Shown one piece after another: positions 30,195-39,415 of a stretch of 43,643 bases of DNA. How positions within the stretch are numbered: position 1 is the first letter of the stretch; the number at the start of each line of letters is the position of its first letter. A program made the translations under genes and the position numbers. A model generated the notes under the pieces. That model did no database searches, was not told where the DNA came from, and saw only the letters and a program-made list of their open reading frames with translations. The DNA is from Clostridiaceae bacterium (lineage in GTDB: Bacteria > Bacillota > Clostridia > Oscillospirales > Acutalibacteraceae), in NCBI GenBank assembly GCA_904501895.1, contig CAJGCX010000001.1, forward strand, positions 1 through 43,643. The letters run 5' to 3'.

Positions 30195-31627
30195 TTAAAC
30201 TACTTGTAATTAACCATAAATTCCATTATGAAATGGAAAAGCTTGTGAGAATTTTTATGCCTGATGTTAAAATTCAGGTCGTGTATGAATATTGTGATGA
30301 TTTTCACATTTTCACATCTGTTACTGATGAAATTAAGGTAACAATAAAATTCGATGATTTTAATAAAACACTTACTGGACCTCTCTGCGATGATAATGAA
30401 ATGCAGATGGGAAGAATGGTGTATTCACTTATGGGTGAATATACAGGCTTTTACCCTAAATGGGGTGTGCTTACAGGTGTCAGACCGTCAAAGCTTCTTA
30501 TAAATACAGAAAAGCAGATGGGCAGAGAAAAAACAGAAGAATATTTCAAAAATGACCTGCTTGTAACGGACGAAAAATTCAGAATTGCCCGTGAGGTTGC
30601 TGATTGGGAAGAAAAGATTATAAGTACAAGTAAGCCTGAGTCCTTCAGCCTTTATGTGTCAATTCCATTCTGTCCTTCAAGATGTAGCTATTGCTCATTC
30701 GTTTCTCATTCCGTTGAAAATGATAAGGCAAAAAATTTGTTGCCACAGTATGTGGACTTGCTTTCAAAGGAGCTTGAACTTACAGGGGAAATCGCGAAAA
30801 ATATTGGTGTTTCTCTTGAAAGCATTTATATCGGTGGTGGCACTCCCACAACACTTTCAGCAGAGCAGCTTGAAATTGTAATAAATGCAATTGAAAATAA
30901 TTTTGATTTGAGATTATGTCGTGAATTTACCGTTGAGGCAGGACGTCCTGATACAATTACAGAAGATAAGCTTCTTGCCCTTAAAAACAGTCCTGTTGAC
31001 AGAATCAGCATAAATCCACAGACCTTTAATAATTCTGTCCTTGAGGCAGTTGGTAGACGACATACTGCAGAGGATACAGTAAGAATTTTTGACCATGCAA
31101 GGAAAATCGGATTTGATAATATCAATATGGATTTGATTGCAGGACTTCCTACTGATTCTGTTGATGGCTTTAAACACTCACTTGATACTGCAATGGGTCT
31201 TGACCCTGAAAATATTACTGTTCATACTCTTGCTGTAAAAAGAGCATCAGGAATCGGACAGAATTCACCGAAAATTGCAGTGCAGAATGCTGCTAAAGCC
31301 TCTGAAATGCTTTCATATACTTATGAAAGATTATATGAAAAATATCATCCGTATTATATGTACCGTCAGTCAAAATCAGCAGGTAGTCTTGAAAATGTTG
31401 GCTGGGCAAAGGATAATACAGAGTGCATTTACAACATTTTTATGATGGAAGAATGTCACACAATTCTTTCCTGTGGTGGCGGTGCTGTAACAAAGCTTAA
31501 AGCACCAAAGGGTGATGAGATTGAGCGTGTGCTTAACTTCAAATATCCGTTTGAGTATATTTCAGGCTTTGATGAGTTAATGGAAAGAAAGAAAAGAATA
31601 ACTGAATTTTATAATACATACAAATAA
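30191..31627 (+). CDS. hemZ: Coproporphyrinogen dehydrogenase HemZ-type radical SAM protein
   Basis: The 478-residue protein has a 150-residue N-terminal extension found in HemZ (GVLTGVRPSKL, about 92-102) and then a radical SAM core with CPSRCSYC (161-168), the C-x3-C-x2-C cluster of SAM radical enzymes. IYIGGGTPT and the HemN-type C-terminal part with YYMYRQSKSAGSLENVGW follow. It is assigned to oxygen-independent decarboxylation of coproporphyrinogen III. No other heme genes are in the window, and HemZ-like genes occur in clostridia that lack a full pathway, so the true substrate may differ. It is translationally coupled to the MBL gene. Confidence 0.92.
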   Translation: MIKLLVINHKFHYEMEKLVRIFMPDVKIQVVYEYCDDFHIFTSVTDEIKVTIKFDDFNKTLTGPLCDDNEMQMGRMVYSLMGEYTGFYPKWGVLTGVRPSKLLINTEKQMGREKTEEYFKNDLLVTDEKFRIAREVADWEEKIISTSKPESFSLYVSIPFCPSRCSYCSFVSHSVENDKAKNLLPQYVDLLSKELELTGEIAKNIGVSLESIYIGGGTPTTLSAEQLEIVINAIENNFDLRLCREFTVEAGRPDTITEDKLLALKNSPVDRISINPQTFNNSVLEAVGRRHTAEDTVRIFDHARKIGFDNINMDLIAGLPTDSVDGFKHSLDTAMGLDPENITVHTLAVKRASGIGQNSPKIAVQNAAKASEMLSYTYERLYEKYHPYYMYRQSKSAGSLENVGWAKDNTECIYNIFMMEECHTILSCGGGAVTKLKAPKGDEIERVLNFKYPFEYISGFDELMERKKRITEFYNTYK

Positions 31628-31653
31628 ATGAATAATTTGATGAGGTATTGTAA

Positions 31654-32586
31654 ATGACAAACACAAGCAATAATGTGCAATTTATCAATGAAAAGGTGAC
31701 AGCTGACGCAAAGCAGTTTATTGAAGATTGCGAAAATGATTATCAAAGCATAATCAATAAAATTGTAAAAAGAATAATTGAAGAAGACGGTCGTGAAATC
31801 ATAATGCTTGCAGGACCTTCATCAGCAGGTAAAACAACAACTGCAAAAAGATTGAAGGAAGGCCTTATGGAAAAGGGCGTTACAACGTATATTTTAAGCC
31901 TTGATGACTTTTATCTTAATCGTGCTGATATCCCTTATCTTCCTGATGGTACTCAGGATTATGAAACTGTCGATGCACTTGACTTAGAACGACTTGAAAG
32001 GGACTTAAACTCACTTCTTCGTGGTGAAACTGTTGAAACTCCGATTTTTGATTTTACAACAGGAAAAAGAAGTGACAAGGAATTTAACACTATCACATTA
32101 GGTGATGAGGATGTTGTAATTATCGAGGGGCTTCACGCTCTTAATCCTGTTATCACAGAAAAGGTACAGGGTAAGCTTTTAAAGGTTTATATAAATGTTT
32201 CCTCAAGAATTTATGACGAAAACGGTGAAATCCTTTTAAATAAACGAAGCTTCCGTTTTTTACGCAGAATGATTCGTGATTACAAATTCCGTGCAAGCTC
32301 AGTTGATAACACATATAAGCTTTGGAAAAATGTTACAGCAGGTGAGGATAAATACCTTTTCCCATATCGTGACAATGCAGATATCAAGGGTAATACAATT
32401 CACCTTTATGAGCCTTGCGTAATAAAAAATCAGGCGTTACCACTGCTTCGTGATAGCGAGATTTCACCTGAATTTCGTGATGATGCAGAAAAGCTCTGTA
32501 AGGCTTTGGAAAGCTTTTGTAATATAAGTGAAGATGAAGTTCCTTGTGACTCATTACTTCGTGAATTTTTAGGTAATAAGAAATAG
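31654..32586 (+). CDS. Uridine-kinase-like nucleoside kinase
   Basis: The 310-residue protein has a P-loop GPSSAGKT (54-61), then LSLDDFYLNR (the acceptor/aspartate region), DALDLERLERDL, and VIIEGLHALNP, as in uridine kinase/phosphoribulokinase enzymes. Clostridial nucleoside kinases of this kind often have about 550 residues with an N-terminal TGS/ThrRS-like part; here that part is missing and only a 45-residue helical head remains. It probably phosphorylates uridine or cytidine. It lies 27 bases after hemZ and 15 before the flippase gene. Confidence 0.85.
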   Translation: MTNTSNNVQFINEKVTADAKQFIEDCENDYQSIINKIVKRIIEEDGREIIMLAGPSSAGKTTTAKRLKEGLMEKGVTTYILSLDDFYLNRADIPYLPDGTQDYETVDALDLERLERDLNSLLRGETVETPIFDFTTGKRSDKEFNTITLGDEDVVIIEGLHALNPVITEKVQGKLLKVYINVSSRIYDENGEILLNKRSFRFLRRMIRDYKFRASSVDNTYKLWKNVTAGEDKYLFPYRDNADIKGNTIHLYEPCVIKNQALPLLRDSEISPEFRDDAEKLCKALESFCNISEDEVPCDSLLREFLGNKK

Positions 32587-32601
32587 AAAGGTGTGGTGAA
32601 A

Positions 32602-34365
32602 ATGGCAGAACAAAAAAGAAAAAGTCAGACCCTCCTTAATGGTGCACTCGTATTAAGTATTGCAACTATTATTATTAAGGTAATTGGCGTAATTTACAAA
32701 ATCCCACTTTCCAATATGATTGGTACTGTGGGCAGAGGCTTGTTTGACTCTGCATACAGCCTTTACGTGCCTGTTTACACAGTTGCAATGGCAGGACTTC
32801 CTGTTGCAATTTCAAATATGGTGTCAAAGGCAATGGCATTAGGTCGCTACCGTGATGTTAAGGTAATCCATAAGGTTGCAAAGCGTCTTTTCCTTTTGGT
32901 TGGTATTGTGGGTACTCTTGCAATGTTTATCCTTGCTTACCCTTATGCTTTATCAGCTAAAAATATGGATATTATTCCTGCTGTGCTTATAATTACACCA
33001 TCAATTTTCTTCTGTTGTGTAATGTCAAGCTATCGTGGTTACTATAACGGACTTCGTAATATGACACCAACTGCTATTTCTCAGGTTATTGAAGCAGGTG
33101 GTAAGCTTATTTTCGGACTTGTACTTGCAAAGTGGGCAATCAGCTATGGCCTTTCACGATTTGAGGCAGGACAGACAGTTTTCGGACAGACAGTTGCAAC
33201 TGAAGCAGAGGCTATGAGTGCAATTTACCCTTATGCAGCAGCCGGTGCTACTGCAGGTGTAACCTTCGGTACAGTTATCGGTGTTATTTATCTTGTGATT
33301 CTTCATAAGCTCAAGGGTGACAGAATTACAAAGGCAGAGCTTATTTCTGCACCAAAGCCTGAAAGCTCATCTCTTATTGCAAAGAAAATGTTCCAGTTTG
33401 CAATTCCTGTAGCGCTCAGCTCACTTGTTTTCAGTATTACAAATCTTATTGATGCAATTACTGTTCAGAACAGACTTGAAACAGTTGTTCTCAGCAATTT
33501 ACCTTTAATCAGAGAAATGTATGCAGCTCAATTAGTGGGTGTTCTTGATGCTGACGTTAAGAATTTCCTTTATGGTGCTTATTCTCTTTCTCTTGACTTC
33601 AGAAATCTCATTCCGTCAATTACAATGACACTTGGTATAAGTGCAATTCCTGCACTTTCAGCAGCATGGGCTGTTAAGGATAGAAAGGCAATCAAGGTTT
33701 CAGTTGAATCTGTAATGCGAGTAACAATGCTTGTTGCAATGCCTTGTGGTATCGGTATGGGCGTATTGGCTCAACCGATTTTAGCAGCCTTTTATGGTAG
33801 TGGTGCATCTGCAAGTGGTGTTTCAATCGCAGCGCCTGTGCTTACAGTTTATGGTTTCACAATTTTCTTAATTGCATTGTCACAGCCAATGACAAATATG
33901 CTTCAGGCACTTGACAAAACAAAAATTCCACTTATCTCAATGACAGTTGGTGCACTTGTAAAATTCATTTCAAACCTTATTTTTGTTTCAATTCCAAGCC
34001 TTAATGTTAACGGTGCTGTAATCGGTACAGTAAGCTGTTATGCAGTTATTACAATCATTAACCTTTTTGCAATTCTCAAGACAACAAGAATAAGAATTAA
34101 CTTCATTTCAGTTTTTGTAAAGCCTATTATCTGTGGTGCTCTTTGTGGTGTTGGTGCTTACACATCATACGGACTCTGCAACAGATTTATCCCTGAATTT
34201 TCAATAAAAGACCTTTTCTGTCTTGGAATTTCTATCTGTTTTGGTGGTCTTATTTATGTAATTTCTATGCTTTTGTTCAAAGGAATAGCAAAAGATGACG
34301 TAATTATGCTCCCAAAGGGAGAAAAAATCGCAAAAATACTTGCAAAATTTGGTTTTATAGAGTAG
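32602..34365 (+). CDS. SpoVB/MurJ-like oligosaccharide flippase
   Basis: The 587-residue membrane protein has about 14 hydrophobic segments and belongs to the MOP exporter superfamily. The N-terminus (TLLNGALVLSIATIIIKVIG) and YSLYVPVYTVAMAGLPVAIS match the SpoVB/YabM group, which flips lipid-linked peptidoglycan precursors. Its place before mazG, hup and rqcP is the same as yabM/spoVB-mazG-yabO in Bacillus and Clostridia, which supports this. I chose ATG 32602 with AAAGGTG upstream over GTG 32593. SpoVB would work in spore cortex synthesis and MurJ-like members in growth; the two cannot be separated here. Confidence 0.88.
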   Translation: MAEQKRKSQTLLNGALVLSIATIIIKVIGVIYKIPLSNMIGTVGRGLFDSAYSLYVPVYTVAMAGLPVAISNMVSKAMALGRYRDVKVIHKVAKRLFLLVGIVGTLAMFILAYPYALSAKNMDIIPAVLIITPSIFFCCVMSSYRGYYNGLRNMTPTAISQVIEAGGKLIFGLVLAKWAISYGLSRFEAGQTVFGQTVATEAEAMSAIYPYAAAGATAGVTFGTVIGVIYLVILHKLKGDRITKAELISAPKPESSSLIAKKMFQFAIPVALSSLVFSITNLIDAITVQNRLETVVLSNLPLIREMYAAQLVGVLDADVKNFLYGAYSLSLDFRNLIPSITMTLGISAIPALSAAWAVKDRKAIKVSVESVMRVTMLVAMPCGIGMGVLAQPILAAFYGSGASASGVSIAAPVLTVYGFTIFLIALSQPMTNMLQALDKTKIPLISMTVGALVKFISNLIFVSIPSLNVNGAVIGTVSCYAVITIINLFAILKTTRIRINFISVFVKPIICGALCGVGAYTSYGLCNRFIPEFSIKDLFCLGISICFGGLIYVISMLLFKGIAKDDVIMLPKGEKIAKILAKFGFIE

Positions 34366-34381
34366 AATAAGAGGTAAGAAA

Positions 34382-35179
34382 ATGATTGATAATTTTCAAT
34401 TCAAAGAAAAATACAACGTATCTGACTTGATTGATATTGTTGAAATTCTTCGCTCTCCTGAGGGTTGTCCTTGGGATAGGGAGCAGGACCACAAATCAAT
34501 CCGTCGTGATTTCCTTGAAGAAACTTATGAGGTTATTGAGGCAATCAATAAGGATGATAAGGACTTGCTTTTAGAAGAACTTGGTGACGTTTTGTTACAG
34601 GTTGTTTTTCATACTCAGATTGAGCGTGAAAAGGGCACATTTGAATTGTCTGATGTTGCTGACGGAATTTGCAAAAAAATGATTGAGCGCCATCCTCACG
34701 TTTTCGGTGATGTTAATGCCACTACAAGTGAGCAGGTGCTTGAAAATTGGGATGTAATCAAGAAACGTACAAAACAGCAAAAGAGTCAGACTGAATCAAT
34801 GCTTTCAATACCTCGTGAATTCCCTGCACTTATGCGTGCTGATAAGGTTCAGAAAAAGGCTTCTAAGGTGGGCTTTGACTGGGATAGTGCTGACGGTGCT
34901 TTCCAGAAGGTTAGTGAAGAGCTTAAAGAGCTTCAGGAGGCTTATGTAGAGGGAAATCAGGAGCATATCCATGAGGAATTAGGTGACCTGCTTTTCTCTG
35001 TAGTCAATGTTTCACGCTTTGTGAAGGTTGATAGCGAAGAAGCACTTACAAACTCAACTGATAAGTTCATTGACCGCTTCAGCAAGGTTGAAAAAATGGC
35101 TGATGAGCAGGGTATGGATATGAAAAATACAGACTTGGACACATTGGACAAGCTTTGGGATTTGGCTAAAAAGGGATAA
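34382..35179 (+). CDS. mazG: Nucleoside triphosphate pyrophosphohydrolase MazG
   Basis: The 265-residue protein has two MazG domains. The first shows LRSPEGCPWDREQDHKSI, LEETYEVIEAI (45-55) and LEELGDVLLQVVFH (64-77); the second has SEELKELQEAY and EELGDLLFSVVNVSR. The acidic clusters bind magnesium. The enzyme hydrolyses NTPs to NMP and pyrophosphate, cleaning abnormal nucleotides. The N-terminal SAM-methylase-like domain of Bacillus YabN is absent. AGAGGTAAG precedes the ATG. Confidence 0.95.
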   Translation: MIDNFQFKEKYNVSDLIDIVEILRSPEGCPWDREQDHKSIRRDFLEETYEVIEAINKDDKDLLLEELGDVLLQVVFHTQIEREKGTFELSDVADGICKKMIERHPHVFGDVNATTSEQVLENWDVIKKRTKQQKSQTESMLSIPREFPALMRADKVQKKASKVGFDWDSADGAFQKVSEELKELQEAYVEGNQEHIHEELGDLLFSVVNVSRFVKVDSEEALTNSTDKFIDRFSKVEKMADEQGMDMKNTDLDTLDKLWDLAKKG

Positions 35180-35223
35180 CCTTTTTAAATAAAAAAGACA
35201 AATTTTTTTGGAGGAATACAAAA

Positions 35224-35496
35224 ATGAATAAGACAGAACTCGTAGCAGCAGTAGCTGCAAAAGCAGGCATTTCAAAGAAGGACGCAGACGCAGCAGTAGC
35301 AGCAGTTTTCGCATCAGTTACAGACGCTCTTGCAAACGGTGATAAGGTTCAGCTTATCGGCTTCGGTACATTCGAAGTTAGAGCACGTTCAGAAAAGACA
35401 GCTCGTAACCCAAGAACAGGCGAAACAATGACAGTTCCTGCAACAAAGGTTCCTGCATTCAAGGCTGGCGCAGCACTCAAAGCAGCTGTTAAATAA
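35224..35496 (+). CDS. hup: DNA-binding protein HU
   Basis: The 90-residue protein is a standard HU: MNKTELVAAVAAKAGISKKDA, LIGFGTFEVRARSEKTARNP (the DNA-binding arm) and PAFKAGAALKAAVK. It dimerises, bends DNA and compacts the nucleoid. GGAGG lies 10 bases before the ATG. A strong terminator follows, so rqcP is transcribed separately or by read-through. Confidence 0.98.
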   Translation: MNKTELVAAVAAKAGISKKDADAAVAAVFASVTDALANGDKVQLIGFGTFEVRARSEKTARNPRTGETMTVPATKVPAFKAGAALKAAVK

Positions 35497-35516
35497 TTAA
35501 CTTTTGCAAAAAAATG

Positions 35517-35549
35517 GGGAGTCGGGATATTTCGACTCCCTTGTTTTTT
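35517..35549 (+). terminator. Terminator of hup
   Basis: GGGAGTCG (35517-35524) and CGACTCCC (35533-35540) form an 8-bp stem followed by TTGTTTTTT. Confidence 0.92.
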
Positions 35550-35560
35550 ATTTAATATTC

Positions 35561-35587
35561 GTAGGGGTCGGCGTCCTCGACGACCCG
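35561..35587. repeat. Short GC-rich hairpin, possible REP-like element
   Basis: GTAGGGGTCG and CGACCC flank GCGTCCTCGA. It is much richer in G and C than its surroundings, and its look is that of dispersed GTAGGGGC-type repeats in gut Firmicutes genomes. Only one copy lies in the window. Confidence 0.4.
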
Positions 35588-35603
35588 AAAAAGGGAATGT
35601 ATT

Positions 35604-35846
35604 ATGCGATTAGACAAATATTTAAAGGTTTCAAGAATTATCAAAAGACGAACAGTTGCCAATGAGGTTTGCGATGCAGGTCATGTAAGCGTTGCCGGCA
35701 GAGTTGTAAAAGCATCCTATGATGTAAAAGAAGGCGATATCCTCGAAATTCAATTTGGTGAAAAAATCACAAAATATAAGGTGTTAAATGTTACTGAACA
35801 CGCTACAAAGCAGTCAGCAAGTGAAATGTATGAAATGATAAAATAG
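35604..35846 (+). CDS. rqcP: S4-domain ribosome quality control protein RqcP
   Basis: The 80-residue protein is one S4 RNA-binding domain (MRLDKYLKVSRIIKRRTVAN, DAGHVSVAGRVVKASYDVK) of the YabO/RqcP family. RqcP binds the stalled 50S subunit at the P-site tRNA and helps RqcH add alanine tails. It follows hup, as in other Clostridia, but the yabP, yabQ and divIC genes usual after it are absent. Confidence 0.9.
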   Translation: MRLDKYLKVSRIIKRRTVANEVCDAGHVSVAGRVVKASYDVKEGDILEIQFGEKITKYKVLNVTEHATKQSASEMYEMIK

Positions 35847-35935
35847 TTTTTATTTTTATCCAATACTTACCGCTTGATATAATAAGGGTATTTGTATATA
35901 CTTATTTTATAAAGTAAAAACAAAAGGAAAATCAG

Positions 35936-36475
35936 ATGGTAAATAAAAAAATCTATGTGCTAATGACTCGTTATCCTGGTCGTGATGCGAAATTTTTAAG
36001 CTGGTACACACGCTTTCCATATACTCATACATCCATAGGCTTTGAAGATGATATGGATACATTTTATACCTTTGTCAGCAAGGGCTTTTTCATTGAAAGT
36101 ATAAGAAAATATGAAAAACCTGGTAGGGAGTCATTCCCTTGTGCATTGTATGAAATCACAGTACCTGAAAAGACATATTATAATGTAAAAAGACTTGTGT
36201 TGTCTTATAAAGCAAGGAAAGAAAAGCTGAAATATTCAACACTTGGGCTTGTGTGCTGCTTCTTTAAAATTCCATTGAGAAGAAAGAATAAATACTTCTG
36301 TTCACATTTTGTTGCAGAGGTATTACAGCAAAGCAAAATTTTGCGACTAAAAAAGAAAAGTACCCTGTATTTCCCAAAGGATATATCAAAGCACAAGGAA
36401 TTAAAGCTTATTTACGTTGGCAACCATTTAAGCTTTGTGGAAAGCTTTGTTAATAAACAGAATAAAAATAATTAA
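35936..36475 (+). CDS. Papain-like (NlpC/P60-type, YiiX-like) protein
   Basis: The 179-residue protein has the layout of a circularly permuted NlpC/P60 hydrolase: histidine in YTHTSIGFED (29-38) before the cysteine in YFCSHFVAEVL (120-130). This is typical of YiiX/DUF830-like amidases or thioesterases. There is no signal peptide, so it acts inside. The substrate is unknown. AAAGGAAA lies before the ATG. It replaces the expected sporulation genes after rqcP. A bidirectional terminator separates it from dut. Confidence 0.7.
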   Translation: MVNKKIYVLMTRYPGRDAKFLSWYTRFPYTHTSIGFEDDMDTFYTFVSKGFFIESIRKYEKPGRESFPCALYEITVPEKTYYNVKRLVLSYKARKEKLKYSTLGLVCCFFKIPLRRKNKYFCSHFVAEVLQQSKILRLKKKSTLYFPKDISKHKELKLIYVGNHLSFVESFVNKQNKNN

Positions 36476-36499
36476 GGACACCTCATACGAAGTGTCCTT
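36474..36499. terminator. Bidirectional terminator
   Basis: AAGGACAC (36474-36481) and GTGTCCTT (36492-36499) form an 8-bp stem between two convergent operons, with ATAATTTTGTTTTT on the plus side. Confidence 0.8.
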
Positions 36500-36511
36500 A
36501 TAATTTTGTTT

Positions 36512-36955
36512 TTATTTCGTTCCTGTTGAGCCAAATCCACCGGCACCTCTGTCAGTTTCATCAAGGTCATTAACCTCAACAATTTCAGGTAATTCAACAG
36601 GGCTTATTACCATCTGTGCAATTCTCTCAAATGGCTCAATTGTGTATTCAGGGTCGGTCTGCTTTATAACTCCAACGCAGATTTCACCACGATAATCACT
36701 ATCAATAACACCGACAGAATTAAGAAGTCCTATACCGTGCTTAATAGCAAGGCCACTTCTCGCATAAATAAATGCTGCGTAATGTGGGTCATCGAGTCCA
36801 ATCGCAATTCCCGTAGGGATTATTGCCTTATCACCCTTTTTAAGTGTGATAGGCTCATCAATACAAGCGTATAAGTCAAGACCTGCACTTCCCACAGTAC
36901 CTCTTGTTGGAAGTTTTGCATTTTCTCTAACCTTTTTTATTTTTAAAGTATCCAT
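36512..36955 (-). CDS. dut: dUTP diphosphatase
   Basis: The 147-residue protein has the five dUTPase motifs: AGLDLYA, RSGLAIKHGI (S-rich in most, here ARSGLA), NSVGVIDSDYRGEI, RIAQMVI and the C-terminal RGAGGFGSTG. It is a homotrimeric enzyme that converts dUTP to dUMP. GAGGTG lies before the ATG, which overlaps the U32 stop (TAATG), so both are translated together. Confidence 0.97.
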   Translation of the reverse strand: MDTLKIKKVRENAKLPTRGTVGSAGLDLYACIDEPITLKKGDKAIIPTGIAIGLDDPHYAAFIYARSGLAIKHGIGLLNSVGVIDSDYRGEICVGVIKQTDPEYTIEPFERIAQMVISPVELPEIVEVNDLDETDRGAGGFGSTGTK

Positions 36956-38982
36956 TATTCAACACCTCTGTATAAAAGTCCTCGGGTAAATTCACCTGTG
37001 GGCTTTTCTTCGTTATAATAGCAATTCATAATTTCCATAACCTGGCTTTTGCTTTCAGTTGTGAAATTGAAGAAGAATATATCACATTCAGGAATTTCAC
37101 CCATTCTTTCAGCCATGTAAATAGGTCGTGAATTAAGAATTTCGCTGTATCCCATCTGACATCTTATAGGGAAGCTGATTCCCTTTCTGTCAGTAATTTC
37201 ACTCTGTCGTTTACACTCTGCACAGGTCTTGCCATTTTTCACAGGACAATTTCGTGTGAGCATAAGTGGGATTTTACCATAAGCAGTAATTCCCTTTTCC
37301 ACAGGAGCAGACATCTTTCTGAAATTCTCAACTGTACATTCGTTTGATACAATGACTTCACTGATTCTTAAAGCCTTCACAACATCCATTGAAAGTGAGT
37401 TGAAAATGTTAAGAGAAGGTGAAGCCACAATCTTTTTCTTGCACTTTTTAGCAATAGTAACAGCATCAAGTGTGTGACAAAGACAAATTTCAGCAGAAGA
37501 GCGTGAAAGAAGCTTTTCTACTCTTTCACCATTTCCGAACATTCCGTGAGGAAGCTCAACACCGTAATTTTTGTCCTTAATAATTTTATCATCAGTACCA
37601 AGTGGCACAAAAATCAAATCTGCATCAATGTTTTCAGGAATCTGTTCAACATTATCAAATCTGCAGTAATACTTTCTTTGATTTTCTGATTTTATATTTG
37701 TAGGAATAGGTGGTGGACAAAGCTTTCTTTCATTTTTCGCAGAAATAAGAGTTGTAAGCTGTTCAAGTACACCTCTACGCATCTGATTAAGCGCAGAAAC
37801 AGGAAGTGAATAATCAACATCACCGCTGATTTCGATTTTCCCTGCATTGAATTGTGTGCCACCACATTTACCGAGTGCGTCCTGAATTCTCTCAACTGCA
37901 ATCGGTCTGTTAATCGGTGCTTCGCAGAGCATTTCACTTTCTGCACTTGCAGTATGATTCTGACAGTTTGCAACAAGCTTTGCCTTTTCACCGATTTTTC
38001 CGCTGAATGTGAAATCAACAGTAAATCTTGCCTGCTCCTTTTCATAAACAGAAGCATATTTATTGAAAAGCTCCTTTGTTGCAGACTGCACATTTTCCTT
38101 TTCACGGTAGCCGAACATATCTCTGCCCAATTCATTTTCATAATATCCGTCAGTAAACCCTGAACGGGAAAATAAATCAGCCAAATCCTTTCTCACAAGG
38201 GAGGTGTACTCATCATTAATTGACTTTTTACAAGCAGAAACAACAGCACTTACATATTCAGGTCGTTTCATTCTACCTTCAATTTTAAACGAGCAGACAC
38301 CCATTTCTGAAAGCTCAGGAATATGCTCAATAATCGATAAATCCTTAAGGCTTAAATCGTGTCCTGTGCCCTTTGCTACTTTAAAAGGTAATCTGCAAGG
38401 CTGTGCACAAAGTCCTCTGTTACCACTTCGTGAGCCAAGTACAGCACTCATAAGGCATTGACCTGAAACACACATACAGAGTGCACCGTGAACGAACACC
38501 TCAAGGTCAATAGGGGAGTGCTCACAAAGGCATTTAATTTCCTCATAGCTTAATTCTCTCGGCAAAACTGCTCTTGTAAAGCCAAGGCTTTTAAGCTCAT
38601 AAAGACCCTCAAGAGTACCAACACTCATTTGTGTTGAAGCGTGCATTTCCATATCAGGACAAACGGTTTTAATTATTTTAGCAAGTCCTAAATCCTGAAC
38701 AATAACTGCATCTGCACCAATACTGCAAATGTGCTTAACAGCCTCAACAGCATCTTTTATTTCTGTATCCTTAATAAGGGTGTTAAGAGTAATATGTACC
38801 TTAACACCCCTACTATGACAGTATTCAATTGCTTCCTTTGCTTCCTCGTCAGTAAAATTCTGCGCATTTCTGCGAGCATTAAAATTGCCTAATCCAAAAT
38901 AAACTGCATCTGCACCTGAAAGCACAGCAGCCCTTAAGGTTTCAACGCTACCAACGGGAGCCAATATTTCTGTCTTATTCAT
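36955..38982 (-). CDS. Peptidase U32 family protein with DUF3656 (RlhA-type)
   Basis: The 675-residue protein has the U32 barrel (MNKTEILAPVGSVETLRAAV, DAVYFGLGNFNARRNAQNF) and a cysteine cluster CMCVSGQCLMS with CAQPCRLPF (about 170-200) for an Fe-S cluster. A long DUF3656 domain follows and a second cysteine set near the end (CPVKNGKTCAECKR). Proteins with this layout (E. coli RlhA/YdcP) hydroxylate 23S rRNA C2501 using prephenate; a true protease role is unlikely. I chose ATG 38982 with AAGG upstream; it overlaps the zapA stop by 8 bases. Confidence 0.88.
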   Translation of the reverse strand: MNKTEILAPVGSVETLRAAVLSGADAVYFGLGNFNARRNAQNFTDEEAKEAIEYCHSRGVKVHITLNTLIKDTEIKDAVEAVKHICSIGADAVIVQDLGLAKIIKTVCPDMEMHASTQMSVGTLEGLYELKSLGFTRAVLPRELSYEEIKCLCEHSPIDLEVFVHGALCMCVSGQCLMSAVLGSRSGNRGLCAQPCRLPFKVAKGTGHDLSLKDLSIIEHIPELSEMGVCSFKIEGRMKRPEYVSAVVSACKKSINDEYTSLVRKDLADLFSRSGFTDGYYENELGRDMFGYREKENVQSATKELFNKYASVYEKEQARFTVDFTFSGKIGEKAKLVANCQNHTASAESEMLCEAPINRPIAVERIQDALGKCGGTQFNAGKIEISGDVDYSLPVSALNQMRRGVLEQLTTLISAKNERKLCPPPIPTNIKSENQRKYYCRFDNVEQIPENIDADLIFVPLGTDDKIIKDKNYGVELPHGMFGNGERVEKLLSRSSAEICLCHTLDAVTIAKKCKKKIVASPSLNIFNSLSMDVVKALRISEVIVSNECTVENFRKMSAPVEKGITAYGKIPLMLTRNCPVKNGKTCAECKRQSEITDRKGISFPIRCQMGYSEILNSRPIYMAERMGEIPECDIFFFNFTTESKSQVMEIMNCYYNEEKPTGEFTRGLLYRGVE

Positions 38983-39343
38983 CCTTATTAGCCTTCGCAA
39001 AAAGATTTATCTGGTCATCCTTGAATTTTGACTCTGTCTTGATTCTTTCAAGCTCACGCTTGTAGTAATCTCTGTCAGATTTAGCCTTTGAAGCGTCTTC
39101 AAGGTATCCTTTCATCTGAGCCTTCAATGAGTCAACCTCATCAAGAGTCTTTGAAAGAGCGTCAGCCATTTCAAGCGCCACCAAAACAGTAGCCTGATTT
39201 ACAGAAAGACGAAGACCGCTGTCAAGAAGGTCAGAAAGACGCTGGTCAATCTTCTTGCCAAGACCCTCAGTGTATTCAGCACTTTCATCAGTGTTGATGT
39301 AGTAGCTTACGCCACGGATAACAAGTTTAACTTTATTATTCAT
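38975..39343 (-). CDS. zapA: Cell division protein ZapA
   Basis: The 122-residue protein has the ZapA N-terminal domain (VKLVIRGVSYYINTDESAEY, then GLGKKIDQRLSDLLD) and a long C-terminal coiled coil (about 65-115). ZapA bundles FtsZ at midcell. It is the first gene of a zapA-U32-dut operon with promoter at 39387-39415. Clostridial zapA next to a U32 gene is a common order. Confidence 0.9.
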   Translation of the reverse strand: MNNKVKLVIRGVSYYINTDESAEYTEGLGKKIDQRLSDLLDSGLRLSVNQATVLVALEMADALSKTLDEVDSLKAQMKGYLEDASKAKSDRDYYKRELERIKTESKFKDDQINLFAKANKDE

Positions 39344-39386
39344 TCACTTTTACACCCCGATACAATAAAATTGCATACTTTTTATT

Positions 39387-39415
39387 ATTGTATCACATAT
39401 TATCAAGCTTTTCAA
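39387..39415 (-). promoter_or_regulatory. Promoter of the zapA operon
   Basis: On the minus strand TTGAAA (39410-39415), 17 bases, TACAAT (39387-39392). The -35 box lies in the end of the ymxH gene. GATACAATAA/TTATTGTATC (39359-39394) forms an inverted repeat that includes the -10 box and could act as an operator or weak terminator. Confidence 0.7.

Noticed and set aside
30826..31177. Minus-strand frames inside hemZ
   Set aside because: They lie opposite a well-supported gene and show no protein family or start signal.
36955..38982. Protease of the collagenase type
   Set aside because: The DUF3656 domain and cysteine clusters point to the RlhA-type rRNA hydroxylation group.
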